From Allolucifera butyrica (GTDB lineage: Bacteria > Bacillota > Negativicutes > Sporomusales > UPPP01), in contig NZ_UPPP01000070.1 in the NCBI RefSeq assembly GCF_900476375.1, positions 21,957-85,956 of the forward strand: a stretch of 64,000 bases of DNA. The letters are read 5' to 3'. The notes beneath the pieces are model-generated. The model was not told the DNA's origin and made no database searches. It worked only from the letters and a program-made list of their open reading frames with translations. The translations under genes were made by a program, and so were the position numbers. How positions within the stretch are numbered: the stretch's first letter is position 1; the number at the start of each line of letters is the position of its first letter. Shown one piece after another: positions 25,555-34,775 of this stretch.

Positions 25555-26682
25555 CTATTTTTGTTTTTCGGCGGCTGCTTGGATAATTGCCAGAACCAGA
25601 CGGGCTGCAGCATACAGATCCGCTTCTTTGATGAATTCTTCCGTTGTATGTACCTTGGACATGCCGACGCCCAGAACCGCTGTCGGGACACCGTAGGCAT
25701 TAAAGAAATTGGCGTCGCTGCCGCCACCCGTGGCTTTAACGTCAGGCAGCAAACCAATGCATTTTGCTGCCTGAACGGCCAAACTGACAACAGCTGAGTT
25801 TTCTTCCAGCACGAAGGGATTATAGGCGCTGGAGACGGTTACTTCAGCCCGGGCGCCGTTGGCCTGCGCGATCTGCTCAAATGTTTCCCGCATATGGGCC
25901 GTTTGGGCTGCCAGTTTGTCCAGATTGCGGCTGCGGGCCTCGCAGAACACTTCTACCGTATCCGGCACGATATTAGTGGCCCGGCCGCCGCGGATGATAC
26001 CGACATTGGCCGTGGTTTCAAAGTCCAGGCGCCCCTGTTTCAGGGCGGCAATGGCTTTGCCGGCCACGACAATGGCATTGATCCCTTCTTCCGGTGCTAC
26101 CCCTGCATGGGCTGTCTTGCCGTGGATTGTAGCGTTAATACTATTTTGGCCGGGAGCCATGGTGATAATTTCGCCGGGCGTACCGCCGGCATCCAGGGAA
26201 TAGCCGAAGTCAGCCCTCAATAATTGCCGGTCCAGGTTTTTGGAGCCATTTAAGCCTGATTCTTCACCAACGGTAAAAACAACCTGAATATCGCCATGGG
26301 GCAAATTCTGTTCCTTGAGTATCCGTAAAGCTTCGAGAATAGCGGCTACGCCGGCTTTATCGTCGGAGCCTAAAATCGTATCGCCGGCGGACGAAATGAT
26401 CCCATCCTTGATTTGGGGCTGAATATTTTCACAAGGTTCAACGCAGTCCAGATGGGCATTGAGCAGAATGACCGGGGCAGCCGGCACATTTCCTTTCAGG
26501 TAGGCCAGTATATTGCCGCAATTGCCGCCGAATTTGGCAGCCGCGTCATCCTCGCTGACTTCCAGATTCAGGGCCGTAAGCCGTGGCTTCAGGAAATCGG
26601 CCGCTTGCCGTTCCTCCTTGGTGGAACATTTGATCTTGACCAGTTCCAGAAATTCGGCCAGCATTCTTGCTTGATTAATCAT
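25555..26682 (-). CDS. M20 family metallopeptidase, PepT/tripeptidase-like
   Basis: A 375-residue zinc exopeptidase. Metal and catalytic motifs: NAHLDCVEP (residues about 75-85), GSDDKAG (bridging Asp), GEESGLNG (catalytic and metal Glu), and SKVHTTEE near the C-terminus (last metal His). GKTAHAGVAPEEG marks the dimerisation domain. The pattern fits the PepT-like tripeptidase subgroup of Firmicutes; an exact substrate cannot be given. ATG at 26682 is chosen over an earlier ATG because GGGAGAT precedes it. Oriented with the radical SAM and tyrS genes but separated by 176 bases. Confidence 0.88.
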   Translation of the reverse strand: MINQARMLAEFLELVKIKCSTKEERQAADFLKPRLTALNLEVSEDDAAAKFGGNCGNILAYLKGNVPAAPVILLNAHLDCVEPCENIQPQIKDGIISSAGDTILGSDDKAGVAAILEALRILKEQNLPHGDIQVVFTVGEESGLNGSKNLDRQLLRADFGYSLDAGGTPGEIITMAPGQNSINATIHGKTAHAGVAPEEGINAIVVAGKAIAALKQGRLDFETTANVGIIRGGRATNIVPDTVEVFCEARSRNLDKLAAQTAHMRETFEQIAQANGARAEVTVSSAYNPFVLEENSAVVSLAVQAAKCIGLLPDVKATGGGSDANFFNAYGVPTAVLGVGMSKVHTTEEFIKEADLYAAARLVLAIIQAAAEKQK

Positions 26683-26707
26683 TTGCCATTCATCTCCCAT
26701 TTATTGG

Positions 26708-26744
26708 ATTAGGGTTGCAGCAGGCTGTCCTGCCCAACCCTAAT
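26708..26744. other. Stem-loop upstream of the M20 peptidase
   Basis: ATTAGGGTTG (26708-26717) pairs with CAACCCTAAT (26735-26744); no U-run follows on either strand. It sits about 26 bases before the peptidase start in its leader and could be an operator, an mRNA structure, or a weak end for the upstream transcript. Confidence 0.4.
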
Positions 26745-26858
26745 GTAAACCGAGAAGGGATTATTTATGAATTTTCACATTACAAGTCTATATTATGCTC
26801 TTCCGGAAGATTCGTCAATACAGGACAGAACTGACGATTGTCCGCGTAGGAGAACTGT

Positions 26859-27797
26859 TTACGGACCGGTTAGAGTCGGGTGTCCTTCGGCAGGATTCAA
26901 GACACCGGCTAAATTAAAAGACGGTACAAACTGGCTGCCGGTGGCCCGCCCTTCCTGGATAAACGCATTTTCGATCCCCAGAGTGAGAGCGTATTCAATA
27001 AGGCGGTCATATTCCCGGGTCGTCACAGTGCGATTAAGTTCTTGGTGCTGACCGGCGTTATATAACGGTGTGTACTGGTTCATCAGGCTGATATACACAG
27101 TGTGGCCGAAGGTTTGCCAAAGCCAGTCCAGGATGCGCTGCGAATCCTTCCTTAACCCAGGCAGGACCAAATGGCGGACAATAACTCCTTTTTGCATGAT
27201 TCCCTGGTCGTCAAACCGGGGCGGACCGGTCAATTCCACCATTTTGGCAATGGCCCGGCTGGCATAATGAAAGTAACCGGGACCCTCGGAGTAGGTAATA
27301 CTGTAGTCATTGGCAGCGTATTTCAGGTCAGGCAGAAAAATGTCAACCCAGGGGCCGAGCATTTCTACGGTTTCCACCGTTTCATAACCGTTGGTGTTAT
27401 AAACAACAGGTAAGGAAAAACCCTGTTGTTTGGCCGTCCGGAGAGCTTCGATAATTTGTGGCGTAAACTGGGTGGGAGTAACCAGGCTCACGTTATGAGC
27501 ACCACGCTGCTCTTGCTCGCAAAAAATTTCCGCCAGCCGGTCAATGGAAACTTCCCGGCCATATCCTTCCTGGCTAATTTTATGATTTTGGCAAAAGTGG
27601 CAGTGCAGGTTGCAGTGAGAGAAAAACACCGTGCCGGCGCCGCCGCTGCCTGACAGGCAAGGTTCTTCGCCATGATGCAATGATACCAGGGCGATTTTGG
27701 GTAATACGCCTGCTCCGCAATAACCCTTTTCGGCCCGGGTGCGGTTTACCCGGCATCGGCGGGGGCAAAGACGGCAGTCACTGAGAACGGAGATCAC
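26859..27797 (-). CDS. Radical SAM protein, PflA-like
   Basis: A 312-residue radical SAM enzyme. The cluster motif CNLHCHFCQN lies near residue 62-71; before it is an N-terminal Cys set CRLCPRRCRVNR and GYCGAG (residues 8-30), which can hold further metal. The overall layout matches the pyruvate formate-lyase-activase-like group found widely in anaerobes with unassigned roles, some next to AmmeMemoRadiSam proteins. GTG start at 27797 with GGGGGGAGG upstream. It follows tyrS by 23 bases and may be cotranscribed with it, thus under the T-box. Substrate unknown. Confidence 0.85.
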   Translation of the reverse strand: MISVLSDCRLCPRRCRVNRTRAEKGYCGAGVLPKIALVSLHHGEEPCLSGSGGAGTVFFSHCNLHCHFCQNHKISQEGYGREVSIDRLAEIFCEQEQRGAHNVSLVTPTQFTPQIIEALRTAKQQGFSLPVVYNTNGYETVETVEMLGPWVDIFLPDLKYAANDYSITYSEGPGYFHYASRAIAKMVELTGPPRFDDQGIMQKGVIVRHLVLPGLRKDSQRILDWLWQTFGHTVYISLMNQYTPLYNAGQHQELNRTVTTREYDRLIEYALTLGIENAFIQEGRATGSQFVPSFNLAGVLNPAEGHPTLTGP

Positions 27798-27820
27798 GGA
27801 ACCTCCCCCCTTAAAGTGAA

Positions 27821-29041
27821 TTAATCAATAATGAGCCGGTAATAATTTTTTTTGCCCTTGCGGACGAGCAGACTGTTGTTTTCAAACAGATCAGCAGTAA
27901 GGAGCATATCCTGGTCGGTGACTTTGATATTGCCAAGGTAGAGACCGCCCTGGGCAATTAAACGGCGGCCCTCGCCTTTGGATGCAAAAACACCGGCGCC
28001 GGTAAGAATATCCAGTAGCTTAGTACCATTAATAACAGCGGGGGATATGGTCAGGGTGGGCGCATTATCCAGCGGTCCCGCGCCGCCGAACAGGGCTTCC
28101 GCCGCCTGCTGCGCCTTCTGCGCTTCCGTTTCCCCGTGGATGAGTTTGGTTACTTCGTACGCCAATATTTTTTTGGCGGTATTGATTTCCTTGTCTTTAA
28201 GAGCGCTCAGCCGTCTTACTTCCTCCATGGGCAGAAAGGTAAGCAGGGACAGGCACCGGGACACATCGGCATCCTCAACATTACGCCAGTACTGATAGAA
28301 TTCATAGGGTGTCGTCTTTTGCGGGTCAAGCCATAATGCCCCTTTTTCCGTTTTACCCATTTTGCGACCGTCGCTGGTAGTCAGCAGGGTAAAAGTCAGG
28401 CCGAAAGCAGGCTTGCTTTCTTTACGGCGGATGAGATCAACGCCGGCCAGAATATTGGACCATTGGTCATCACCGCCTAATTGCATACGGCAGTTGTGAC
28501 GGCGGTGAAGTTCGAGAAAATCGTAGGCCTGCATAAGCATATAATTAAATTCCAAAAAGGTAAGGCCTTTTTCCATCCGCTGTTTGTAACATTCCGCCGC
28601 CAGCATGCGGTTGACGGAAAGATGTACGCCGACTTCCCGCAGTACTTCCACATAATTCAGGGTTAGCAGCCAATCCGCGTTGTTAAGCATAAGCGCCTTG
28701 CCGTCGGAGAAATCGATGAAGCGCTGCATCTGCTTTTTGAAACATTCTCCGTTATGATTAATTTCTTCTACGGTCATCATTTTCCGCATATCACTTTTGC
28801 CTGACGGATCGCCCACCATGGCGGTACCGCCGCCGATCAGGCAAATGGGACGGTGACCGGCACGCTGCATGTGGGACATGACCATGAGGCCGAGAAAATG
28901 GCCCACATGCAGGCTGTCAGCGGTAGGATCAAAGCCGATATAAAAGGTAACCTGCTCTTGAGACAATAAAGTCTCAATTTCTTCTTCGTGGGTTAATTGC
29001 GCAATAAAGCCGCGTTCCTTTAAAATTTCCAGGACAGACAT
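27821..29041 (-). CDS. tyrS: Tyrosyl-tRNA synthetase
   Basis: A 406-residue class I aminoacyl-tRNA synthetase. HIGH-like [11 protein letters not shown] (residues about 39-49), tyrosine-site [11 protein letters not shown] and [16 protein letters not shown]-like [13 protein letters not shown] (about 222-234), and a C-terminal S4 RNA-binding domain (about 340-400). The GGDDQW context and length are those of the TyrZ/TyrS bacterial group. GGGGGAATCC lies before the ATG. Preceded by a T-box leader with a tyrosine specifier, so expression rises when tRNA(Tyr) is uncharged. Confidence 0.96.
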   Translation of the reverse strand: MSVLEILKERGFIAQLTHEEEIETLLSQEQVTFYIGFDPTADSLHVGHFLGLMVMSHMQRAGHRPICLIGGGTAMVGDPSGKSDMRKMMTVEEINHNGECFKKQMQRFIDFSDGKALMLNNADWLLTLNYVEVLREVGVHLSVNRMLAAECYKQRMEKGLTFLEFNYMLMQAYDFLELHRRHNCRMQLGGDDQWSNILAGVDLIRRKESKPAFGLTFTLLTTSDGRKMGKTEKGALWLDPQKTTPYEFYQYWRNVEDADVSRCLSLLTFLPMEEVRRLSALKDKEINTAKKILAYEVTKLIHGETEAQKAQQAAEALFGGAGPLDNAPTLTISPAVINGTKLLDILTGAGVFASKGEGRRLIAQGGLYLGNIKVTDQDMLLTADLFENNSLLVRKGKKNYYRLIID

Positions 29042-29073
29042 GAATGGATTCCCCCTTGTTTGTTTGTGCGGTC

Positions 29074-29345
29074 AAAAAGAAACCGGATTTTTCCGGTTCC
29101 ATTGGAAAAGCCCGTCCCTGATCAGGGACGGGCTTAATTAAAACCCGCGGTGCCACCCACATTGCCAATGAAACAGCCGCTCAGCAGACGCTTGACAGCG
29201 TCTTTGGCGATAACGGCGGTCGGCCGGCTCAGCCTACTGGTTTCGGCCTGCAGCTAATGGGTGTATTCCGGCTGCCTGTTCTGCCGGGTTACACCAACCC
29301 CCGGCTCTCTGCGAGAAAAAAGCCTGCCGTACTTTTCCCAGTCAT
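29074..29345 (-). promoter_or_regulatory. Tyrosine T-box leader with tandem hairpins
   Basis: On the minus strand the conserved T-box GGGTGGCACCGCGGGTT lies at 29142-29159, followed by a 13-bp hairpin (29108-29120 with 29123-29135) and a second hairpin (29079-29086 with 29093-29100) ending in TTTTT. In stem I the segment GGAATACACCC carries the specifier UAC at 29263-29265, a tyrosine codon, matching the downstream tyrS. The U-run after the second hairpin suggests that this one is the working terminator and the first its partner. The 5' end is approximate. Confidence 0.93.
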
Positions 29346-29373
29346 TGCTTTTATGATTATCATTATTAACAGT

Positions 29374-29402
29374 AATATAACAGTAACGTCGCGGCTTGTC
29401 AA
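29374..29402 (-). promoter_or_regulatory. Promoter of the tyrS T-box transcript
   Basis: TTGACA (29402-29397) and TATATT (29379-29374) with a 17-base spacer on the minus strand; start near 29367. Confidence 0.8.
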
Positions 29403-29492
29403 TATAAAGCCGGTTACCGTTTCCAGCATTCTATATTAGCCAGGCTGCCAATGCTGTCTATGGAGAGTAATTGCCGCCGCCAGAGATACGGT

Positions 29493-29590
29493 TTGACGGC
29501 TGGAACAATTTGTGATATGGTTAATCAATATACTTTATACTTTTCAATTTCATAAAAAGCCGCCGTTACCGGACGGCTTTTATTTTTGTA
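29493..29590 (+). promoter_or_regulatory. Promoter and leader hairpin of the ABC-F gene
   Basis: TTGACG (29493-29498), 17 bases, TATGGT (29516-29521) is a plausible promoter. About 30 bases after its start AAAAGCCG (29555-29562) pairs with CGGCTTTT (29574-29581), followed by ATTTTTG: an intrinsic terminator placed before the gene rather than after one. Because the gene upstream is divergent, the hairpin is either an attenuator or insulates the tyrS promoter region. Confidence 0.5.
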
Positions 29591-29617
29591 ATCGATTTTA
29601 GAAAGGCGGAATAAGGG

Positions 29618-31201
29618 ATGATTAGCACCAATGGATTGAGCCTGCGTTATGGAAAACGGTCGTTGTTTGAAAATGTGGATATTAAATTCACTCCCGGAAA
29701 TTGCTATGGATTAATTGGCGCAAACGGAACAGGAAAATCTACCTTTTTGAACATTCTGTCCGGCGCTATTGAGCCTAGTTCCGGGGAGGTGCTCATTTCC
29801 CCGGGGGAACGGATTGCGATTCTTAAACAAAATCATTATGAATTTGATGAATTTACTGTTTTAAAAACTGTAATCATGGGGCATGCGAGACTGTTTGCCA
29901 TTATGGAGGAGAAAGAGGCGCTGTATAGCAAAGCGGATTTTTCGGATCAGGATGGAATCCGGATCGCCGAACTGGAAGGAGAGTTTGCCGAACTGGACGG
30001 TTGGAATGCGGAAACGGAGGCGGCCCGGCTGTTAACCGGCTTAGGCATTCAGGAAGAACTGCATGATAAGCTCATGCGGGATGTAAGCGGCAAGGAAAAA
30101 GTCCGCGTGTTACTTGCGCAAGCGTTATTCGGCAACCCGGATATTTTGCTTTTGGACGAACCGACGAACCATTTGGATGTGGAGTCCATCCGGTGGCTGG
30201 AAGAATTCCTCGGTAACTTTGAAAATACGGTGATCGTAGTATCCCATGACCGCCATTTTCTCAATGAGGTTTGTACGCATATTGCCGATATTGATTTTGG
30301 TAAAATTCAGTTATATGTGGGAAATTACGATTTTTGGCAGCAGTCCAGCGAATTGGCCTTAAAACTTTCCAAAGAAGCCAACCGCAAAACGGAAGAAAAA
30401 ATAAAAGAACTGCAAACTTTTATTCAACGGTTTAGTGCCAACGCTTCCAAGTCCAAGCAGGCGACTTCCCGTAAAAAGCTGCTGGAAAAACTGACGTTGG
30501 AGGATATACGACCTTCTTCCCGCAAATATCCCTATATTGCCTTTAAACCGGACCGGGAGGCGGGAGACCAACTGTTGACAGTGGAAGATATCAGTAAGTC
30601 TGTCGATGGGGAGAAGGTGCTTGACCAGATCAGCTTCCGGGTGGAAAAGGGTGATAAGATTGCTTTTGTGGGGCCGGACAATTTAGCGAAAACAACGCTG
30701 TTTAAAATTCTTACGGGAGAAGCTGCAGCGGACCAGGGTGACTTGAAATGGGGAGTTACCACTTCGCAGGCTTATTTTCCTCAGGACAACTCGGTTTATT
30801 TTGATACGTCCCTGAATCTTGTGGAGTGGCTCAGACAATTTTCCCGGGATCCGGACGAAACGTTCGTACGGGGTTTTTTGGGCCGTATGCTGTTTTCCGG
30901 CGAAGAAACCCAAAAAGCGGCCAACGTATTGTCCGGCGGCGAAAAGGTGCGGTGCATGCTCGCCAAAATGATGCTGAGCGGAGCGAATGTTCTTCTGCTG
31001 GATGAGCCTACCAACCATCTGGACCTGGAATCCATTACCGCTTTGAATAACGGACTGATTCAGTTTGATGGCACAATCCTGTTTGCATCCCATGACCACC
31101 AATTTGTACAAACAGTAGCCAACCGGATTATTGAAATAACGGAAACCGGTGTGATTGACCGGCGTGTTACTTATAACGAATACCTGGAGGGCAAAATCTA
31201 A
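29618..31201 (+). CDS. ABC-F family ATPase
   Basis: A 527-residue soluble twin-ATPase of the ABC-F type, which acts on the ribosome (translation factors or antibiotic protection) and is not a transporter. Domain 1: Walker A GANGTGKST (residues 35-43), signature VSGKEKVRV, Walker B ILLLDEPTNHLD. Linker about 235-320. Domain 2: Walker A region GPDNLAKTTL, in which the usual Gly before Lys is Ala, as in YkpA/YbiT relatives; signature LSGGEKVR; LLLDEPTNHLD. The first signature has Lys in place of the second Gly. Stop overlaps the convergent DJ-1 gene by 4 bases. Which ABC-F subgroup is uncertain. Confidence 0.92.
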   Translation: MISTNGLSLRYGKRSLFENVDIKFTPGNCYGLIGANGTGKSTFLNILSGAIEPSSGEVLISPGERIAILKQNHYEFDEFTVLKTVIMGHARLFAIMEEKEALYSKADFSDQDGIRIAELEGEFAELDGWNAETEAARLLTGLGIQEELHDKLMRDVSGKEKVRVLLAQALFGNPDILLLDEPTNHLDVESIRWLEEFLGNFENTVIVVSHDRHFLNEVCTHIADIDFGKIQLYVGNYDFWQQSSELALKLSKEANRKTEEKIKELQTFIQRFSANASKSKQATSRKKLLEKLTLEDIRPSSRKYPYIAFKPDREAGDQLLTVEDISKSVDGEKVLDQISFRVEKGDKIAFVGPDNLAKTTLFKILTGEAAADQGDLKWGVTTSQAYFPQDNSVYFDTSLNLVEWLRQFSRDPDETFVRGFLGRMLFSGEETQKAANVLSGGEKVRCMLAKMMLSGANVLLLDEPTNHLDLESITALNNGLIQFDGTILFASHDHQFVQTVANRIIEITETGVIDRRVTYNEYLEGKI

Positions 31202-31779
31202 AAACCCATTAAATGTTTTATATGACTGCAGTTTGCCGGTGATGTAAGCAGTTCCAGCAGTTTAAAGGCAACATCCAGGGCCGACGCCGGCGCGGAACAA
31301 GTGATAATGTTGCCGTCAACTACGAGGGGCCGGTTAACGACATTCACCCCAAAAGCGGCTAACTGCCGCTGGCGGTAGCCGTTGTTCAAATGATAGGTCG
31401 TTCCCTGCCGTCCACGTAAAACGCCGCTTTTTCCCAAAGGCAGAGCGCCGACGCAAACCGCGGCGATTCGTTTTTCCGCCCGGTTAAACGTTTGAATAAC
31501 GGACAAAAAATCCTCACTGTAGGCATCTTCATAAAAACCATAGGATTCGTAACCTCCCGGAATCGCCAGAGCGTCAAACCCGGTTGCATCGGCCTGAGAT
31601 GCCAATAGTTCGGGCAGAACCGTTAAATGACCGGTGCACATTAACTTTTCTCTCACACCGCAGGTTACTAATTGAGTCGACCCGTCTCCTTCTTCCCGGT
31701 TCCAATCGAATACGTCAGTAAAAACACTGGCCTCATAAGCCTCAAAACCATTAGCCAGCAATAGTAGAATCTTTTTCAC
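31198..31779 (-). CDS. DJ-1/PfpI family protein
   Basis: A 193-residue class I glutamine amidotransferase-like protein. It has the N-terminal LLANGFEAYEAS (metal or active-site Glu), IPGGYESYGF, and the nucleophile elbow AVCVGALPLG with its Cys, as in the DJ-1/PfpI/YhbO group (glyoxalase, deglycase or protease-like roles are debated). GTG start at 31779 with AAGGAGG upstream. Single gene, convergent with the ABC-F gene. Substrate unknown. Confidence 0.85.
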   Translation of the reverse strand: MKKILLLLANGFEAYEASVFTDVFDWNREEGDGSTQLVTCGVREKLMCTGHLTVLPELLASQADATGFDALAIPGGYESYGFYEDAYSEDFLSVIQTFNRAEKRIAAVCVGALPLGKSGVLRGRQGTTYHLNNGYRQRQLAAFGVNVVNRPLVVDGNIITCSAPASALDVAFKLLELLTSPANCSHIKHLMGF

Positions 31780-31983
31780 ATCCAGACCTCCTTGTGATGA
31801 GTTTTACTTGCCTTTATAGTATCAAAAAACTAAAATTTGGTAAAATCGCCATCCGGCCTGGACAATCCCCGCAGTGCCTATTAAAAAACAAAAGGCCAAA
31901 TTTTCGCCGCTTATCGGTTCGGAATGATTTTATCCGTATACACCATACTATGATTAAACAGTCATTATGAAAGGGATGTTGCT

Positions 31984-33384
31984 ATGCTGGCGAGCTGGAT
32001 GATGATGAAGATGATGGATCCCGTAATGGACGAAGCAATGGTTAAAATGATGACGGAGGATTATCCCGATAATCCAATGCTGCTGGTTACCGCGGCAACG
32101 AAAATGAATCCGGTGGCAATCATTGAGGCGATGATGCGGGCGGAATCCGGCAAAGAACTGACCCGTCCCCTGGGGAGTCCCGTTGTCCTATCACCATGGG
32201 AGAAAATATTACTCAATCCGAAACAGCTTTTTACGTTTCCCGTACCCGATTATAAGCAGGTTAATACCCGGACGGTGATTGGTCCGCAGGCAAAGCGCCC
32301 GCTTACCCTGGATATCCCGATTCTGATTACGGGCATGTCTTACGGCGGTTCACTCAGTTTGGAGGTCAAAACGGCATTGGCCCGGGGATCGGCTATGGCG
32401 GGAACATCGACCAATACGGGGGAATCGGCGGTTACGCAGGAGGAACGGGATGCCGCCCGCTTTTTGATCGGTCAGTACAACCGGGGCGGCTGGCTCAATA
32501 CACCGGACCAGCTAAGCCGTCTTGACGCCATCGAGATACAAATGGGGCAAGGCGCCTGGGGTGGCGCCGTAGACGAACCGATTACAGCCTCTAAAATTGG
32601 CGGCCATCTACGGGAGGCATGGCATCTGGAGGAAGGGCAAAACACGGGTATTTCAGCCCGTATGCCGGGAATTCAGACGGTCCAGGATTTTATAAACCTG
32701 GTGAACGGTCTTAAAGCCAGTTATGATGTACCGGTAGGCATCAAAATAGCCGGCACCGATTATATCGAGTATGAATTGGCGGTGATCGCCCGGACGGAAG
32801 CGGACTTTATCGTTGTGGACGGCGCGGAAGGGGGAACGTCCCACGCCAATCCCACCCTGCAGGACAATGTAGGACTGCCGACATTGCATACGCTGGTACG
32901 AACGGTGGATTGGCTGGAAGAACAGGGTCTGCGGGAAAGAATCAGTGTAATTTGTACGGGCGGACTGACAACGCCGGGACATTTTTTAAAAGCAGTCGCG
33001 CTGGGAGCCGATGCCGTATATATTGGCTCCATTGCCCTCATGGCGGCGCTGCAGACTCAGGCGACTAAGGCGCTGCCTCAGACCACCCCGCCGCAACTGG
33101 CCTTATATGACGGACGGCTGACCGATAAACTGGATGTGGATAAAGCGGCTGCCCATTTAGCTAATTTTTTGCGGTCTTGCACGGCGGAAATGCAACTGGC
33201 TGTACAAGCAGTGGGTAAAACGGCAATGAATGAATTGAACCGTCAAGATCTGGTTACCGTCGATTATGATCTGGCTGAATTTGCAAAAATTCGCTATGCC
33301 GGCAGCCGGCGCCGGCCGGAAGTGTCTTCCCGGCCGGGTCTACATTCCTCAGTTTCGTCCCAGCCGGCAATAGAACTGCAATAG
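31984..33384 (+). CDS. FMN-binding glutamate-synthase-like protein
   Basis: A 466-residue TIM-barrel flavoprotein related to the synthase domain of GltB. Core motifs: ITGMSYGGSLS near residue 115-125, MAGTSTNTGESAV, QMGQGAWGG, and VVDGAEGGTSHANP and CTGGLTTPGHFLKAVALGADAVYIG (FMN phosphate region, given here only as landmarks near 275-345). The Cys cluster that binds [3Fe-4S] in true glutamate synthase is absent: after YIGSIALMAAL come no cysteines. A Met-rich start (MLASWMMMKMM) may be a membrane or surface helix. AAAGGGATG precedes the ATG. No GltD-like partner is adjacent, so glutamate synthesis itself is doubtful. Confidence 0.82.
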   Translation: MLASWMMMKMMDPVMDEAMVKMMTEDYPDNPMLLVTAATKMNPVAIIEAMMRAESGKELTRPLGSPVVLSPWEKILLNPKQLFTFPVPDYKQVNTRTVIGPQAKRPLTLDIPILITGMSYGGSLSLEVKTALARGSAMAGTSTNTGESAVTQEERDAARFLIGQYNRGGWLNTPDQLSRLDAIEIQMGQGAWGGAVDEPITASKIGGHLREAWHLEEGQNTGISARMPGIQTVQDFINLVNGLKASYDVPVGIKIAGTDYIEYELAVIARTEADFIVVDGAEGGTSHANPTLQDNVGLPTLHTLVRTVDWLEEQGLRERISVICTGGLTTPGHFLKAVALGADAVYIGSIALMAALQTQATKALPQTTPPQLALYDGRLTDKLDVDKAAAHLANFLRSCTAEMQLAVQAVGKTAMNELNRQDLVTVDYDLAEFAKIRYAGSRRRPEVSSRPGLHSSVSSQPAIELQ

Positions 33385-33413
33385 AAACCGCTATGCGGTC
33401 TTTCGGTCTATAG

Positions 33414-33443
33414 CGCTCCGCTTGGCTTTAAAGCGGGGCGTTT
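33414..33443 (+). terminator. Terminator of the glutamate-synthase-like gene
   Basis: A 10-bp stem (33414-33423 with 33431-33440) with a T-rich tail. A shorter AAACCGC-TAT-GCGGTCTTT hairpin at 33385-33402 precedes it and belongs to the recurrent ACCGC family. Confidence 0.7.
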
Positions 33444-33600
33444 ACTATTTCCTTCCCGACGGTTCCATAGCAGGGGCAGGGGATTATAGGAACGGCAGGA
33501 ACTGTTTGCCTAAGCGGCAGAAATGATTTACAATAAAATGAAATGTCGATAAAAAATAAGAAAGATATATGACGCCGGAGATTTAAAATGGGAGTGAATC

Positions 33601-34539
33601 GTGTTGTCAAACCGGGGTTTTGTTGAAGCTATTTTATTGGTGACCGTATTAATTTGGGGAATCAACACCCCTGCTATGAAAGTCGGCCTCTTGTATTTGC
33701 CGCCTATGGCGTATAATGCCCTGCGTTTGCTGGTAGCCATGCTGGTATTTTTGCCGGTGCTTTGTTCAAAGAAACATTGCCGGCCTGTGGCGAAAGAGGA
33801 TAAAAGGATGATTTTGGCCATCAGTCTGATGGGTTTTTTCTTTTTTCAGGTCTTTTTCTTAGCCGGTTTACCCAAAACGTCGGCGGGGAATGCCGCTATG
33901 GTTTTGGCTCTTTTGCCGGTCAGTGTCGCTCTAATTAATAAATTTTTTCACCTGGAGACCATTTCCCGGCCGGTGGTGGCTGGCATTGGCGTGTCTTTAT
34001 TCGGCGTGGTTTTAATTGTCCTGGGGTCGGGCAAGCATATGAGCCTGGCGGCGAATGACCTGGAGGGAGCGCTGCTGCTCCTGGTTGGTTTGGCTGGTAA
34101 CGGCTATTATACTGTATTTTCCAAAAAGCTGGTGGATAAATACTCGTCTTACCAGATTATGGCTTATGTAATGACGATTACGGCGCTAGCCTTTGCTGTG
34201 ATTTCTTTACCGGCCCTGACGGCACTCAACTGGAGCCGGATTCCCCTTCCCGCCTGGCTGAGTATTCTTTATTCCGGTGTATTGGGGCTTAGTATCGGTA
34301 ATTTTCTTTGGGTGTGGGCCATTGGCAGAATTGGCAGTACAAAAGCGGCGTTATACAATAATTTATCGCCTGTTTTTGCTATTTTTGCCTCCTGGATATT
34401 ATTAGGTGAAACATTTGGCCCGCTGCAGATTGCCGGAGCGATGATTATATTTTCCGGATTATACTTAACCCGTATAAAGTCCCGTACCGATGCCGCCACT
34501 GCGAAGAGCAGGAATGGATGGATGTCCGGCCGGATGTAA
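33601..34539 (+). CDS. EamA/DMT-type transporter
   Basis: A 312-residue inner-membrane protein with about ten hydrophobic helices arranged as two EamA repeats (about 8-145 and 158-295). The first repeat has LIWGINTPAMKVGL and the second GNGYYTVFSKKLV and a WAIGRIGSTKAALYNNLSPVF-type segment (residue about 240-260, landmark only). Such proteins export amino acids, nucleosides or other metabolites; the substrate here is unknown. GTG start behind GGGAG. It stands alone between a terminator and the ROK gene. Confidence 0.85.
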   Translation: MLSNRGFVEAILLVTVLIWGINTPAMKVGLLYLPPMAYNALRLLVAMLVFLPVLCSKKHCRPVAKEDKRMILAISLMGFFFFQVFFLAGLPKTSAGNAAMVLALLPVSVALINKFFHLETISRPVVAGIGVSLFGVVLIVLGSGKHMSLAANDLEGALLLLVGLAGNGYYTVFSKKLVDKYSSYQIMAYVMTITALAFAVISLPALTALNWSRIPLPAWLSILYSGVLGLSIGNFLWVWAIGRIGSTKAALYNNLSPVFAIFASWILLGETFGPLQIAGAMIIFSGLYLTRIKSRTDAATAKSRNGWMSGRM

Positions 34540-34601
34540 ATATAGGTAATATAGTTGGAGTTGTTTTTGGCGGCAGAGTAGGTTAAAATGGTTAAAAAAA
34601 T

Positions 34602-34613
34602 ATTTAATTAAAT
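34602..34613. promoter_or_regulatory. AT-rich palindrome upstream of the ROK regulator
   Basis: ATTTAATTAAAT at 34602-34613, followed by TTATAATTAAAG, lies about 165 bases before the ROK gene and resembles the larger palindrome before araA. Possible autoregulatory site; inference only. Confidence 0.35.
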
Positions 34614-34775
34614 TTATAATTAAAGAGGAATATTGGCCTCTGATTTCTAATTTATATAGAGAGAAGATTTGTGAGAGGCTGTTTTCGGATTATTACGACG
34701 GGCTATACAATCTGGTAGCGCAAGTGACAGTGGTTCGTATTTTTAAGTTAGAAAGGCAAGAATAGGTGTAGTGAT

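Noticed and set aside
33601..34539. Functional link between the EamA transporter and the arabinose genes
   Set aside because: The gap of more than 230 bases, the promoter-like palindrome before the ROK gene and the lack of shared sites give no support.
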